From Seriola aureovittata (lineage: Eukaryota > Chordata > Actinopteri > Carangiformes > Carangidae), in NCBI RefSeq assembly GCF_021018895.1, contig NC_079368.1, positions 1,271,001 through 1,335,000 of the forward strand: a stretch of DNA of 64,000 bases, given 5' to 3'. Of the stretch, positions 1 through 11,050 are shown in pieces. Numbering within the stretch: position 1 is the stretch's first letter; every line of letters begins with the position of its first letter. The position numbers and the translations under genes were made by a program. The notes under the pieces were generated by a model, which saw nothing but the letters and a program-made list of their open reading frames with translations, was not told the DNA's origin and ran no database searches.

Positions 1-74
1 CAAACATGATTAAGAGTTTACTTAACTGTGCTGACCACTCTGTGAGGATGTATCACTGTATTAAAACCAAACAC

Positions 75-310
75 TTAACTTAAATATTGGACAGATTGAA
101 ATTTTACCCTGATGTAAAGTGAAGGGACCTCACAAAGACCATAGCTGTGTCCCAGTCCAGGGCCACAGCTTCACAGAACACGTCCTCTGAAGGCTGCAGC
201 GCCTGAATTGGGACAAAGCTCATGAATGTTTGAACCAAACTCGTTGCAATCACAATCCACCCAGTAGTTGTTGTGACATGTCAGTGTAAAGTGGACAGAA
301 TAACAGCCAC
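75..310. repeat. Dispersed repeat, copy 1 of 3 in the window
   Basis: The wording resembles stretches near 7530-7770 and 63150-63440. Shared pieces include a segment on the pattern of 'attggacagattgaaatttt' and 'gaatgtttgaaccaaa', and a tail like 'cacccagtagttgttg'. From memory this is a family common in teleost genomes; I cannot assign its class. Confidence 0.5.
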
Positions 311-760
311 ACTGCTAGCATGGCTGAAAGGGCCTTGATTTGTTGCACATGTACTGGAAAGACTGGCTTTATTTTGATATAAACCAAGCAGCTGTCTGAT
401 GTTGAAAACAGCAGCACAGGTGATTTTTTTCTTCAATATATTAAAGATTATACCTCATGTTTAAAAGGAAGATGAAATAAGAAAGCAGTAAATGTGGCCA
501 CAGATAAAAACAGCAGGGTAATATTTAATGACAAGATGTAAGATAACTTTGAAGGGCAACTGGCAACTGGCAAGGGAATTAAATCTCTAATATCAATTAT
601 ATGTATGTATATATTTATCAAAAGTTTGCTAAAAATTATCCACCAATAATCAGCGTGAGCGATGGGTCACACCAGTTTTACAGCTTCAGAATCGAGACGG
701 ATCTTATGGTTCTTTTCTTTACAAAAGCTGTTAAAAAAGAACCGGACCAGGTCTGTCCCT

Positions 761-790
761 GACTGACTGACTGACTGACTGACTGACTGA
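761..790. repeat. (GACT)n microsatellite
   Basis: Perfect tandem GACT units, seen directly. Confidence 0.95.
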
Positions 791-2429
791 ATGACTAATG
801 ACGTTTCACCAATGGTCCCAGTTATCCCATTGATGAATCGGTGCAGCTCATTCCGAATTAATTGCTCGCTGAGAGGAATAACTTTGCAAGAAATTGATCA
901 CAAGTTCACACACGCCCACACACACTCCAACTACCAGTTCTTGTTTTTAAGGAGGCGGGACTAAAAGACTTTATCTGTAGAATAATCACCAGCAGCTGTG
1001 ATATACGATAAAAAGAAAAGCTTTCCCCAAGAACGACTCAGTTCAATTTGTTCGTACCAAAGAGCTGTTGGAAAGAATCGGAAGAACGTGTTATTTTCTT
1101 TTATCCAACAGTTGCATCAAGTTTTCTTCCTTCAACAAGATATGGGCTTAAATGATGAGTTGGGGTGGATTGTGTTTTTTACAGTGCAGCAGCTCTTGGG
1201 GGTCGGAGTGAGTGTTTGTAGAGGAAACATCAGGTGGTTGCCTGGACCACTGGGCATGGACACTTCTGATTTATCTGTGCATTTCAGAATTATGTTGCCG
1301 ACCTCTTCACCTCACTACCATTTGTGTCACCCCCAAAGTTCTGTTCAGGCAATCACCCCCACCCCCAAAGCCCACCAACCACAGAGAATACCCCACACAC
1401 ACACACACACACACTTCCAGCTGCAGTGTCATCTGCAGTTCGGTACACACACATACACACTTGGTCAAAAACAAACATTGGTCAACAGTCAAGCTTTGAT
1501 TCACCGGCCTGTGAGGTGGTCATTAAATGCATCATATTGTTCTGTGTTTTGTTTTATGTAATAACATATTTTTGACTTAAATGACCAAGATAACTGAACA
1601 GAGCTTATTAAGCTTTTATACACTACAATATTACTGCAGGTTTATCAAGTGTTCATTGTACGTTCTGTGATAATGAAAGTTGACAGTCTTTAGAATTTAC
1701 AGCATTGCCTATTTGCACACATTGTATAATGTATACAAAAAGTTTTTAATCAGCGAAAGTGAATTCTGTCAATTAGTCTCAACAGAAAGTCATAAAGTCA
1801 TTAAAACAACATATTCACTATAAGAGAAGATGAAATGACTGGAGTAGAGTTTGAGTGTTGTCAGTGTGTGTTCTTCCAGCATTTTAAATAAAGTTAGTGA
1901 AAATATGAAAATACATAAGATATGAAATCATACTAAAATCTGTTGGGAGAACTAGAAAACAATCCTCAGTTCTGTGTCCTGTTGAAACTGCCGTTCAGAA
2001 ATTAGAGTGCAGTGCCCTCTAGTGGACGTGTGGAATAACTTACTGAACAGACTGAAACTCAACTCACGAATACCAACAGGCCAATTCAAACAATTAATTA
2101 GAAGTCTGACTGACTTGAGGTGTGATTGTTTTACTTAATCTGTTTTAACTTGAATTTATGAGCGTTTCAGTTGTCATCTTACTGTCTACCTGGTTGGGTA
2201 TCTTAATGCATATTTAAAAGCATTCAAATAACACTGTGATCATTATTAATATAAACATGTCCACTTGTTTGTATGAATACATATCTGAATGTATAACTTC
2301 CTGATTAAATTAAGTAATACATTTAATTTAATAAAGAATATATGAAAACATGTTTTGAGATTTTTTTTTACAAAACTATTAAAAATCAAAAATGGAAATG
2401 ATTTTGAACTAACTCAGTCTTCTTGGTAA

Positions 2430-3085
2430 AGTTTCTACAACCTTTGCAAACCTGGATTTGGGCAGTTTATCTCAGTCCTCCTGATAGATCCTCTCCAGTT
2501 CCGGGGTTGAAGTGTCTGTGAGCATCATCTTCAGGTCTCTCCACAGATGCTCTGTGGTGTTTCAGTCTGGGTTTTGGGTGGGACACTCAGAGACAGTCAG
2601 AGACATGTCCTGAAGCCACTCCAGTGTTGTCTTGGCTGTTTGCTTCAAGTCATTCTTGTGCTGAAAGGTACAATTTCGCCTAGGTCTCAGGTCTCCTGGA
2701 CTTCTGGACCTCTTTCTGATTTCATCCTTCCCTCATTTCTGACCAGTCTCCCTGTCCCTGCTGCTGAGGACCCAGTTGCTCAGTTTTACTCAGACTCTAA
2801 AATTTTGGTTCCAAAATTCTTCCATTTCACAATATTTGAGGCCACTGAGCTCCTGGGAAGACTCAGTACTTTAGAAATGGTTTTATAATCTTGCCTTGCT
2901 GCAATTTTATTGTGGAAGTTCACAGAGAGTTCCCTAGACATCTTACATACACAGGTGTGTGTCTTTCTAAACTCTGTCCAATCAGCTGAGTTTGCCACAG
3001 GTAGACTCAAGTTGTCAACACATCAAGCAAACAGGAAGTATCTGACCACAGATTGAAGAGTCACAGCAAAGGCTCTGGATAACGG
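2430..3085 (-). mobile_element. Degenerate Tc1/mariner transposon remnant
   Basis: The reverse strand at 2786-3010 gives a Tc1-type N-terminal DNA-binding piece (MSRELSVNFHNKI, then SKVLSLPRSSVASNIVKW). Sequence at 2470-2780 matches, in antisense, the C-terminal half of the same family: a broken HLW-type motif, then text such as cattcttgtgctgaaaggt. The middle of the transposase, including most of the DDE core, is missing, and several stops interrupt the rest. Inverted termini are no longer clear, so the ends are approximate. Confidence 0.75.
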
Positions 3086-3345
3086 TCGTACTTCCAATTT
3101 CTCCAATCAGGAACAAGTTTCGAATCAACTGATTCACTCTCTACCTGCTCAAAGGAGTCCTTTTTGTTTATTATATATACTTTTTAAACTTTATTTATTT
3201 TTGTAATACTACTTCCTGCTCCGTAGTTCAACTCTTCAAACTTATGTCATTTTTATTGTGAGTCTATTTAGATATCTTTCATGTTGTCAGTGCTAATGTT
3301 TTAGCTGTTAGCTGTAAGGTAAGCTAGTTCATACAAGAGTCTGGG

Positions 3346-3346
<1 letters not shown>

Positions 3347-3392
<46 letters not shown>
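3347..3392. repeat. (CA)n microsatellite
   Basis: Uninterrupted CA dinucleotides, about 23 units. Confidence 0.97.
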
Positions 3393-3396
<4 letters not shown>

Positions 3397-3772
3397 CATC
3401 ATGATGTTACATCTCAGCTCAGGATATCTTCCAACTAACCTTGACTAAGAGGTCAATTCTAACATTTCACTCCTTGTGTTTAAACCACACACATGTTCTG
3501 TTTGTGTAGCTGGAACCAGTTTGTGTTAAATTTGGACTTTTCACTTATTTAAAAGATACAGACAGACATGTCAAAGGTGTCACCACTCCCTTATACTTCT
3601 TCCACCATTGGCCAACAAAATATTACGTCAAAAGCTTTAGACCAAACCCATTACCGTCAGCCACAGCACGCACGCCCTTTATTCATCTCGGTCTCCTTAA
3701 CGGACGCCGACTGCTGGCGCGCTTTTACGCGGAGCATCTGAGCGCATCAGTCTCCAGTCATCAGTCTCCAGT

Positions 3773-3889
3773 ATGGCTCTCCGCTTCTCCCAGACCATCC
3801 CTGCGGTTGTGCTGCTGATACTGTCGATAGTCGGGATCATCCTGCTGGTCCTTCCGGCTAAAGAGGTGGAGGCGCCTCCTGAGAACATG
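3773..3889 (+). CDS. entpd8: entpd8 coding exon 1
   Basis: Residues 1-39, [16 protein letters not shown] onward: a short cytoplasmic tail and the N-terminal transmembrane helix. The ATG is the first in the CpG-richer leader. The donor is ATG|GTAATT, phase 0. Confidence 0.85.
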
Positions 3890-4271
3890 GTAATTAACAC
3901 AATTATATCATTGTAGCGCACACAGATAGATGGATAACCGTCTGTGCCTGTGTCTAAATATTATCTAATTATTATTATCATTCCTATTAGTAGTAATATG
4001 GATTCACCGGTTGTCCTCAAACCAAAATAGTTTTTTTTTTCATTTAGAGTTCCAGCTTCATGATCTGAACTTGCTCTTTCATCAGCCTGAGCATCAACTA
4101 AATGAAACACACAGCTCTTTGTGTGTTTCTGTGTTTGATTCTTCATTCATTGCGTTTCCTTTTGTTGTTAATCACACAGACATTTGAAAAAGGCACATAA
4201 ATAGATCTTATTCTGTGCCCGCAGAATAATACTTGAATAGAACTTAATGCTTTGAAGTTATGGCTGGACAG

Positions 4272-4309
<38 letters not shown>

Positions 4310-7300
4310 GGAGGACAAAATGAACATTGCTGTATGAGTTAAAGGGACACCACATTACAGAACAGCTCATGTTGTTAGATCAGTAACTCATACCTACCAG
4401 CTTCATGATGGGAAATGTGTCAGTCAAAGACCAGTCCAACCATAAAAGGCAAAAATCAACATGTAAAGCAGTTCAATGCTCTATGTACAAGCTGAAGCCA
4501 CATCCTGTCAACACCACAGTGAGGTGGTAAACAGAACAAGCTGCAAGTTGGACAAGAGCGAGGAAATAAGATTTCGCACTTTTCTTGTATGCACATGTAT
4601 ATTGGTGTGTCACTGATAGATATGTGACATTATGGAAGACTTTAAACTAAAAATAAATACTTCAATGACAATAAATAAATGAATAAATAAAATGGATCTA
4701 TAAAGGAATGCTGTCTGTTGTAGTATGGAATCGTTCTGGATGCAGGCTCCTCCCACACCTCCATGTACATCTACAAATGGCCAGCTAACAAGCAAAATGG
4801 CACCGGTATCGTCACCCAGCACAGCGAGTGTCATGCAAAAGGTGAGCTCCTCACACATGGGTGAGACAAGGTTAGTGCTGCTTTAAAATATCATTTGACC
4901 AGTACAGGTTTTTTAAAAGCTGCCCGAGCGTTTGATTGGTCGAGCTAATTGTGGAGAGCCTAGAAGGAAGTACTGCCTGAGAGGTGTTGCACGAAAAACG
5001 AACCATCTGTGAAACTTGACCATCACAATATGGTGAAGGTCAATTTGTGATGCTCACAGCACTGACATATTACATTTACATTCATTACAAGTTTCAAAGA
5101 TAAATTTCTCTAAAGTTACTTAATTAAAACCAAATATAAGGTAGGATATGTGTGAGTAATGTGTGTGTGTGTGTGTTTGGCTGATGTATGAGAAGCAGTG
5201 ATATGTGTTTAGTGGTCCAGGACAGAGGGAAAGACAGTGTTGACATCCATCCATCCATCCATTTTCTTTCACTTATCCGGGGTCGGGTCATGGTGGCAGC
5301 AGGCTAAGACTTCCCTCTCTCCAGCAACGATTTCCCACTCCTCCTGGGGGATCCTGAGGTGTTCCCAGGCCAAATGGGATATGTAATCCCTCCAGTCTGT
5401 CTGGGTCCACCCCGGGGTCTCCAACCAGTTGGATGTGCCCGGTCATCACGGTCAGTTTACCAGTCCATCCGTTAATCTACCATCACTCATGAACAAGACC
5501 CCGACATACTTGAACTTCTTCACTTGGGGCAGCAACTCACCCCCAACCTGGAGGGAGCAGTCCACCGTTTTCTGGCTGAACCATGGCCTCACACTCGACA
5601 TCCCGACCTGCAAACTGTCCCAGTGACCTCCAGTGTTGACATTGTCATGATAGTAAATATTTTGTGTAGCAGCAGTATCAATAAAATAATAAGATAATAA
5701 TAAAATATTATGATAGTAATATAATTATACTCTATCTATACAGTAGTAAGGGATATTACATATATGCAGCAATGAGGAGAGAGGACAGATCAGGCCAAAC
5801 AAATCCAAAGCAGCTCTAATCCCAACCCCCATTGATTGGACTCCAGGTTTGATAAATCCTGACTCCAATCACATTTTATGATAATTCATACTTTTAACTA
5901 ATGAACATCTGACCATTCTTTAAAATAAAGTGACACATAAATAAAGGTCATTCCAAAGCCATCTTCTGCCTTTTTGTGCCACTTTTATAGAAATACAACT
6001 AGAGGTTGTGTAATGTGGCTGAACTTTAACCCCAGACTTTCAAGGTGGAAAGGATACTCTAACTTTCACTTCCACAAAGTCATCCTATAAAAACATCACT
6101 TATCTTATGCAAGACTTTGGTTCCTAAATGGTCCGCTTCCTCACCAGACTCTTACCATCTTAGTCACTGCCAGTTGTTCCTCTTCATGCTTTGGTTTGTT
6201 TCCAGAGTTTCCTTAGAAACACCAGCCAGAGTGTTTATTTCAGGAGGTCATTCGTTCCTTTAAGACAAGGAGCTTCAGTTTTTGAAAAGGTCAGGGGGTC
6301 AGGTTGAGTTCTTTGTATACAGAACTACTTTCTCTGTCTGTCAAGGTGGAGGGATATCCAGCTATGCAGGTGTTCGTGGTGGTGCAGCAGAAAGTCTGAA
6401 GGTGTGTCTGGAGCAAGCTGTGAAGGACATCCCCAAATCCAGACACCACCAAACTCCACTGTATCTGGGAGCTACTGCAGGAATGAGGCTCTTGAAGTAA
6501 GTAGACTTTCCTGTTAACTCGGGATATTACACTAATATTACTGCCTCAATAATTATGCATAAATGTATTAAAATGGATATTGGAAGGATTTAACTCTCAC
6601 ACCTCTTGAACAGAACGGTCAACGCCACAGAGTCAGACCGGGTCCTGAAGGAAGTGAAACAAAAAATGCGGTCTTACCCTTTCAGTTTCAAAGAGGCAAC
6701 CATCCTGAGTGGATCGGCGGAGGGGGCGTACGGCTGGGTCACAGTCAATTACTTAAATGAAAACTTTGCCAAGGTGGGCTGTGATTTTTCTGGTTTCAAA
6801 CACCGTCCCTTCAAACAGACTTGAGAGATACTGTAGTTACATAACAAGACTAAAATGCAACACTTGCATCATAATGAAATGAGTAGTTTGTATGATGTGT
6901 CGTCCAATCACGTCTCCTTCCATGTTGCCAAGTGTGTGGCATATTTCCGAGAACTGCAATTCCTGGGTCCTCGGCCCGTGTCTGGCCCATGTATCTCCAC
7001 ATCTGGGCAGATTCCTGCTCTTCTCCAGTTTTGTCTGACAGCTGCAAGATTTTCTGTGGAAGTAGTATCTGACAGTCATGCTGTGTATGGGACAGTTTGG
7101 GCCGTGGAACCAGGCATAAAGTGGGCCAGAAGAAAACAAGCATGTGGCCCAAGTACAGGATACACTTACCTCTGGCCCTTTGAACAGGGATTAAGAAAGT
7201 CAGTATCAAGTATCTGGACACACCTGCCTACTACCTGGCAGTGTGTGAATGCACACCTTGGAGCTCAAGACCATAACTGTGGGTACTGGGACTGAGCCTT

Positions 7301-10300
7301 ACAGATATTCACACACAGAGATTCAAAAAAGCTGTAGAAGCTACACAAAGCTACGCTGCAGGGGACAGTTGAAAAAGGCTCAACTTCATGCAAATATTTG
7401 CTGATGCAGTGCGAGCAACAGCCCCGCAAGAGCCAATCAGGATCATCCTGATTCCAGTGGACTAGTTGTTTCTATTCTAGTTCACTACATGAAAGAATGT
7501 TTTTAACTTTAAACAACATACCCTCATTCAGTGAAGGCTAATTAGCACTAAACACCAAGTACAGCTGAGGCTGATGGGAATGGGAAATTTTACACAAGAG
7601 TTGTCACCAAAGTTACCAGGGTTCATCATCTGGGAACCATAAATTTCTTTAACAGACTTTGTGCCAATCCACCTGGTACCTACTGGTAGCATCACCATCA
7701 TCATTAGGATTCATCCTCTGACAAACTGTGGGTAACTGCATAACATTTCACTGCAACACATGTAACAGTTCACACTGAACCAAAGTGATAGACCACCTGA
7801 CTGTGACTGACCGACAGTGCCACAGAGCCCCGCTGGTTGTGGGGCTAAAAGACTTCCACAGAGAGAGACATTGAGAGTGTGAGAGTTGTTTGCTGGATGT
7901 TGTTCTTTGAGTAACTCTGTCTATTGTCCTGACACTTCCTCAGTACGGTTTTGCTGGGCGTTGGCTGCACCCAGGCAGAGAGACAATTGGAGCTTTGGAT
8001 TTAGGTGGAGCTTCCACTCAGATTACCTTCGAGACCTCGGTAAAGGTGGAGGACAGTTCTGAAATGATGGAGCTGACGCTTTACGGACAAGTTTACAGAG
8101 TGTACACCCACAGCTTCCTGTGCTACGGCCAAGACCAGTTCCTGAGGAGACTGACGGCTCATCTCATCAAGGTACAGAGAAAAATCTATATGTGGAGAAA
8201 CATTATGATTAAAGACTAGCGAGGGTCACAGGGTCCCCCTGTTCATGAACTACAGTATTCCTACGCACCTATAGCGCATTGTGAATGTTTAATGGTGTCA
8301 TATGTCATAGGATACTTCTCGTCACCCTCTTTGCCTCTTTCAGACTCAAGGTGTGACTCCCCACATCAACCACCCCTGCTACCCAAAACAGTTCAACATG
8401 TCTATCAAGCTGGGGAAGGACGTCTTTAATTCTCCGTGCACGCAGAGCTACAGACCGGCTCAGTTTGACCCCCAGATGTCTGTGATGGTGGTGGGCACAG
8501 GAGATTACCACAGCTGCCAGGACAATGTCCAAAAGATCTTCTCTTTTGACAACTGTTCTTACTCCAAGTGCTCCTTTGACAGAGTCTTCCAACCCAGCGT
8601 GAGAGGACAGTTCATGGTGAGGGAACCTTTAAGACACTGACACACATTATATAAGAATGAATACTTTTTTATTCCTTTACAGGTTCAGTCTTTGTTTCAT
8701 TCTTTGGCTTTTTTTTAATACTTAGTTTTGCATTATTGTGAATGTTTTTGCTTTCTTTCTTCACATCATAGTGTGAACTCATTTAACAGTAAATATTGAT
8801 GCTCTACACAAATCAAAACTTCCTGGAAAAAAATGACAAATAAAAGTAGTCAATCCATCTGTTGAAGAATGTCATGTACAATATAACCTGCAACTACACA
8901 ACTTCAAGTGATAATGTGATGACTGAGCTTTTTTTTAGGTTTTTCTCATTTTCAATCAAACATTTTTTTAGTGCAAGGTGTCCAAAGGAACCTCAAAACT
9001 TTCCATCCATCCATCCATCCATCCATACATCCATCCATCCATCCATCCATCCATACATCAATCCATCCATCCATCCATCCATCCATCCATCCATCCATAC
9101 ATCCATCCATCCATCCATCCATCCATCCATCCATCCATCCATACATCAATCCATACATCCATTCATCCATCCATCCATCCATCAATCCATACATCCATTC
9201 ATCCATCCATCCATCCATCAATCCATACATCCATTCATCCATCCATACATCCATCCATCCATCCATCCATCCATACATCCATCCATCATCCATCCATCCA
9301 TCCATCCATCCATACATCAATCCATACATCCATCCATCCATCCATACATCCATCCATCCATCCATCCATCCATCCATTCATCAATCCATCCATCCATCAA
9401 TCCATACATCCATTCATACATCCATCCATCCATCAATCCATACATCCATTCATCCATCCATCAATCCATACATCCATTCATCCATCCATCCATCCATCCA
9501 TCAGTTATACTGCTTATCCTTTAAGGACAATCTGCATGTGTTTGGACCTTCCACCAGAGGGACTTTTAGGTCTTTAAGGTCTTTTGCTGTTGTCTGGTGG
9601 GTGGCACTGTGTAAGAGGTCGGGGGTCTTTTGTGTTTCCCTCAGGCAGACTTGGAAAACTTTGGTGATCCCACTAACTTTTCATTTATGACCAAATATGT
9701 ACAACACACATTTCTACCTGCTAGGCATCAGGAAGATAACATTGTTAAAGCCCCAGTGTACCCACATACTGAGTTTCTCACCACATGGCTGCAGTAGTTC
9801 CTGTAAATGAATATTTCTCGTTTTGCGCTTACACATAGTTTTAGTCATGAATTTACACAGAGTTTTATGAATCTGGTCCCTGGTGTTCACCCTCCAAAAG
9901 TTCTCCGACCCCCCCTCTGGCTCCCTGATGCAGCTCACATACACAGTAAGTCTCTGGTGCCGGACGACGGGACAGTGAGGTTAAGTCCTTCCTCCCTCCA
10001 AGCCATGGGTCATACCAAACACCTGAGCTCCTAAACACAGTTTTCTAATACACTCAAGACATCACGTCACTTTGAACACAAACATCAGCCAACTGAATGT
10101 AATGTAATAGAACAAAATGGAGATGGGGAAGACTGTGTGTCTCTGGATTAACTGTGTCCCCTCGTCTCCACAGGCGTTTTCTGCCTACTTCTTCACTCAC
10201 AAGTACATCAGCCATCTCTCCAACATCCCCATCACATCCCCAAGTCAGATGGAAGCTGCAATCCAACTGGTCTGCAACATGACCATCTCTGAGGTACTCT

Positions 10301-10923
10301 CACACAGCTCTGAGCCTAAAGCTGATGAATAAGGGCTCTCAAATATGTTCACCACGAAAAAAAATAGTCCCCATATGTTATTTTCTTTTGAATATTGTAG
10401 AAATTTCTACAGTGACTATAAATAAGATGAAATGGCTTAAGATTTGAATAACAAAATAATGTATTTCCTCTCACAGATGACTGAAAAGACAAAGCAGCCA
10501 GAGAAATACATGAAGAAAGTCTGCGCCGTCTCCAATTTCGTCCAGGTCCTCTTAATGCAGGGCTACGGTTTCAATGAGCTCTCCTTTCCCTCCATCTCTT
10601 TCCAGGAAAAGGTGAGGACAGAAGGAATCACCTGAACATTTTTGCCCATCATTTGCTGAGACTTCAGTCCATGTGTTCAGTGTGGTTTCAGCGAGCCTCC
10701 CCTTGTGTTGTTGCAGGCAGGAGGGGCGTCTGTGGGCTGGGCTTTGGGATACATGCTGATACTGAGCAACATGGTCCCAGCAGAGAGCTCTGTACTGATG
10801 AAGGCTCTGCCCTCAGGGCCCTGGGCTGGCATCCTCTTCCTCTTCATCGCCCTCCTCCTCTTTGGAGTGGGGTACCTGCTAATAACCATCAGAAACACAA
10901 GAAATAAAGAAGGCATGGTATAA
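3773..10923 (+). CDS. entpd8: Ectonucleoside triphosphate diphosphohydrolase 8-like (9 coding exons)
   Basis: Ecto-apyrase of the GDA1/CD39 family, which hydrolyses extracellular nucleoside tri- and diphosphates. Coding exons: 3773-3889, 4724-4841, 6346-6496, 6614-6773, 7944-8171, 8344-8616, 10174-10293, 10477-10611, 10717-10923. The joined frame is 1509 nt, 502 aa; all junctions are GT-AG and in phase. Seen: an N-terminal membrane segment (about residues 8-29), ACR1 DAGSSHT (45-51), ACR2 GATAGMRLL (120-128), ACR3 [10 protein letters not shown] with the expected catalytic Glu at 165, ACR4 DLGGASTQ (201-208), ACR5 WALGYML (442-448) and a C-terminal membrane segment (about 470-492) followed by a short basic tail. 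Two membrane anchors with an extracellular catalytic loop are typical of cell-surface ENTPD1/2/3/8. Choice of entpd8 over entpd2 rests on length, the GYML...MVPAE C-terminus and linkage to nelfb and arrdc1. All catalytic motifs are intact. Confidence 0.88.
4274..4307. repeat. (CA)n microsatellite in entpd8 intron 1
   Basis: Pure CA dinucleotides. The rest of intron 1 (3890-4723) shows nothing else I recognise. Confidence 0.95.
4724..4841 (+). CDS. entpd8: entpd8 coding exon 2 (ACR1)
   Basis: Begins [19 protein letters not shown], which holds apyrase conserved region 1, the phosphate-binding loop. Acceptor TAG|TATGG and donor AAAG|GTGAGC; ends in phase 1. Confidence 0.92.
5246..5640 (-). mobile_element. 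Rex/RTE-type LINE, truncated 3' end
   Basis: The reverse strand reads [13 protein letters not shown] preceded by [17 protein letters not shown]. From memory this matches the C-terminal part of a common teleost non-LTR reverse transcriptase. An internal deletion then jumps to the far C-terminus ([12 protein letters not shown] and a Pro-Asp-Pro-Gly ending). The 3' end is a (CATC)n tail at 5246-5262, as expected for this kind of LINE. It lies in entpd8 intron 2 (4842-6345), antisense to the gene. Confidence 0.75.
6346..6496 (+). CDS. entpd8: entpd8 coding exon 3 (ACR2)
   Basis: Encodes [17 protein letters not shown] through [11 protein letters not shown], covering the GISSY motif and conserved region 2. 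Acceptor CAAG|GTGG, donor GAA|GTAAGT, ends in phase 2. Confidence 0.92.
6614..6773 (+). CDS. entpd8: entpd8 coding exon 4 (ACR3)
   Basis: Encodes [14 protein letters not shown] through [18 protein letters not shown]. Contains conserved region 3 with the glutamate that is the catalytic base in this family. N132-A-T is a potential N-glycosylation site. Donor AAG|GTGGGC, phase 0. Confidence 0.92.
7530..7770. repeat. Dispersed repeat, copy 2 of 3 (entpd8 intron 4)
   Basis: Segments such as 'ctgaggctgatgggaatg' and 'attaggattcatcctctg' are wording I recall from a common teleost dispersed repeat; partial similarity to 75-310 and 63150-63440. Class not assigned. The rest of intron 4 (6774-7943) holds open frames at 6850-7295 without a recognisable domain. 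Confidence 0.45.
7944..8171 (+). CDS. entpd8: entpd8 coding exon 5 (ACR4)
   Basis: 76 codons, [18 protein letters not shown] then [11 protein letters not shown] (conserved region 4), ending [18 protein letters not shown]. The YGQDQ segment is typical of cell-surface ENTPDs. Acceptor CAG|TACGG, donor AAG|GTACAG, phase 0. Confidence 0.93.
8344..8616 (+). CDS. entpd8: entpd8 coding exon 6
   Basis: 91 codons from [15 protein letters not shown] to [12 protein letters not shown]. Cysteine-rich lectin-like part of the ectodomain; the cysteines at HPCY, SPCT, HSCQ, DNCS and SKCS fit the conserved disulfide positions. Acceptor CAG|ACTC, donor ATG|GTGAGG, phase 0. Confidence 0.92.
9003..9503. repeat. 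About 500-bp (CCAT)n array with interspersed variants
   Basis: Imperfect tandem CCAT/CATC units in entpd8 intron 6 (8617-10173). Variants CATA, CAAT and CATT recur in a fixed order, giving a longer secondary unit of roughly 32 bases (near 9180, 9215, 9390, 9430 and 9465). Directly after the array comes 'actgcttatcctttaagg', which resembles the 3' end of a LINE, so the array may have grown from a LINE tail. All long frames here (SIHPSIHP..., MDGWMDGW...) are repeat translations. Confidence 0.95.
10174..10293 (+). CDS. entpd8: entpd8 coding exon 7
   Basis: 40 codons, [15 protein letters not shown] to CNMTISE. The FSAYFFT stretch matches the conserved FSxFYYT segment of ENTPDs. NMT is a potential N-glycosylation site. 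Phase 0 at both ends. Confidence 0.9.
10477..10611 (+). CDS. entpd8: entpd8 coding exon 8
   Basis: 45 codons, [16 protein letters not shown] to [13 protein letters not shown]. Contains the QGYGF segment typical of the family. The leading ATG is internal, not a start. Donor AAG|GTGAGG, phase 0. Confidence 0.9.
10717..10923 (+). CDS. entpd8: entpd8 coding exon 9 (ACR5, C-terminal TM)
   Basis: 68 codons plus [19 protein letters not shown] holds conserved region 5; [20 protein letters not shown] is the C-terminal transmembrane helix, followed by the cytoplasmic tail [10 protein letters not shown]. Confidence 0.92.
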   Translation, partial: AGGASVGWALGYMLILSNMVPAESSVLMKALPSGPWAGILFLFIALLLFGVGYLLITIRNTRNKEGMV

Positions 10924-11050
10924 GAGCAAAGGTGGTTCACCTCTCAGTCCAAATCATGGTCCTCTTAGAGTCTGCTCACTCTCCTTTTAGAAACAACTGC
11001 TAGAACATTTTAGATTTTTTTTTTTTATGTCCCACAGTATTTTCTTTTCA

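Larger units (their letters stand above)
1..3772. other. Intergenic region upstream of entpd8
   Basis: I find no convincing gene here. The open frames at 998-1575 are low-complexity, overlap an (AC)n tract and have no recognisable domain. The stretch holds a dispersed repeat (about 75-310), a (GACT)n tract (761-790), a Tc1 remnant (about 2430-3085) and a (CA)n microsatellite (3347-3392). The last 150 bases before the entpd8 ATG are richer in CpG and are the likely proximal promoter and 5' UTR; I see no clear TATA box. Confidence 0.6.

Noticed and set aside
998..1575. 187-codon and overlapping open frames upstream of entpd8
   Set aside because: Overlap an (AC)n tract, His-Thr-rich, no recognisable domain, and three frames are open at once.
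6850..7295. Open frames of 146 (+) and 123 (-) codons in entpd8 intron 4
   Set aside because: Both strands open across the same stretch, no recognised domain, no splice logic, and the sequence has a repeat-like look ('gggccagacacgggccgagg').
8862..9690. Long open frames (up to 239 codons, both strands) of Ser-Ile-His-Pro or Met-Asp-Gly-Trp repeats
   Set aside because: They are direct translations of the CCAT array inside entpd8 intron 6; no start context, domain or unique sequence.
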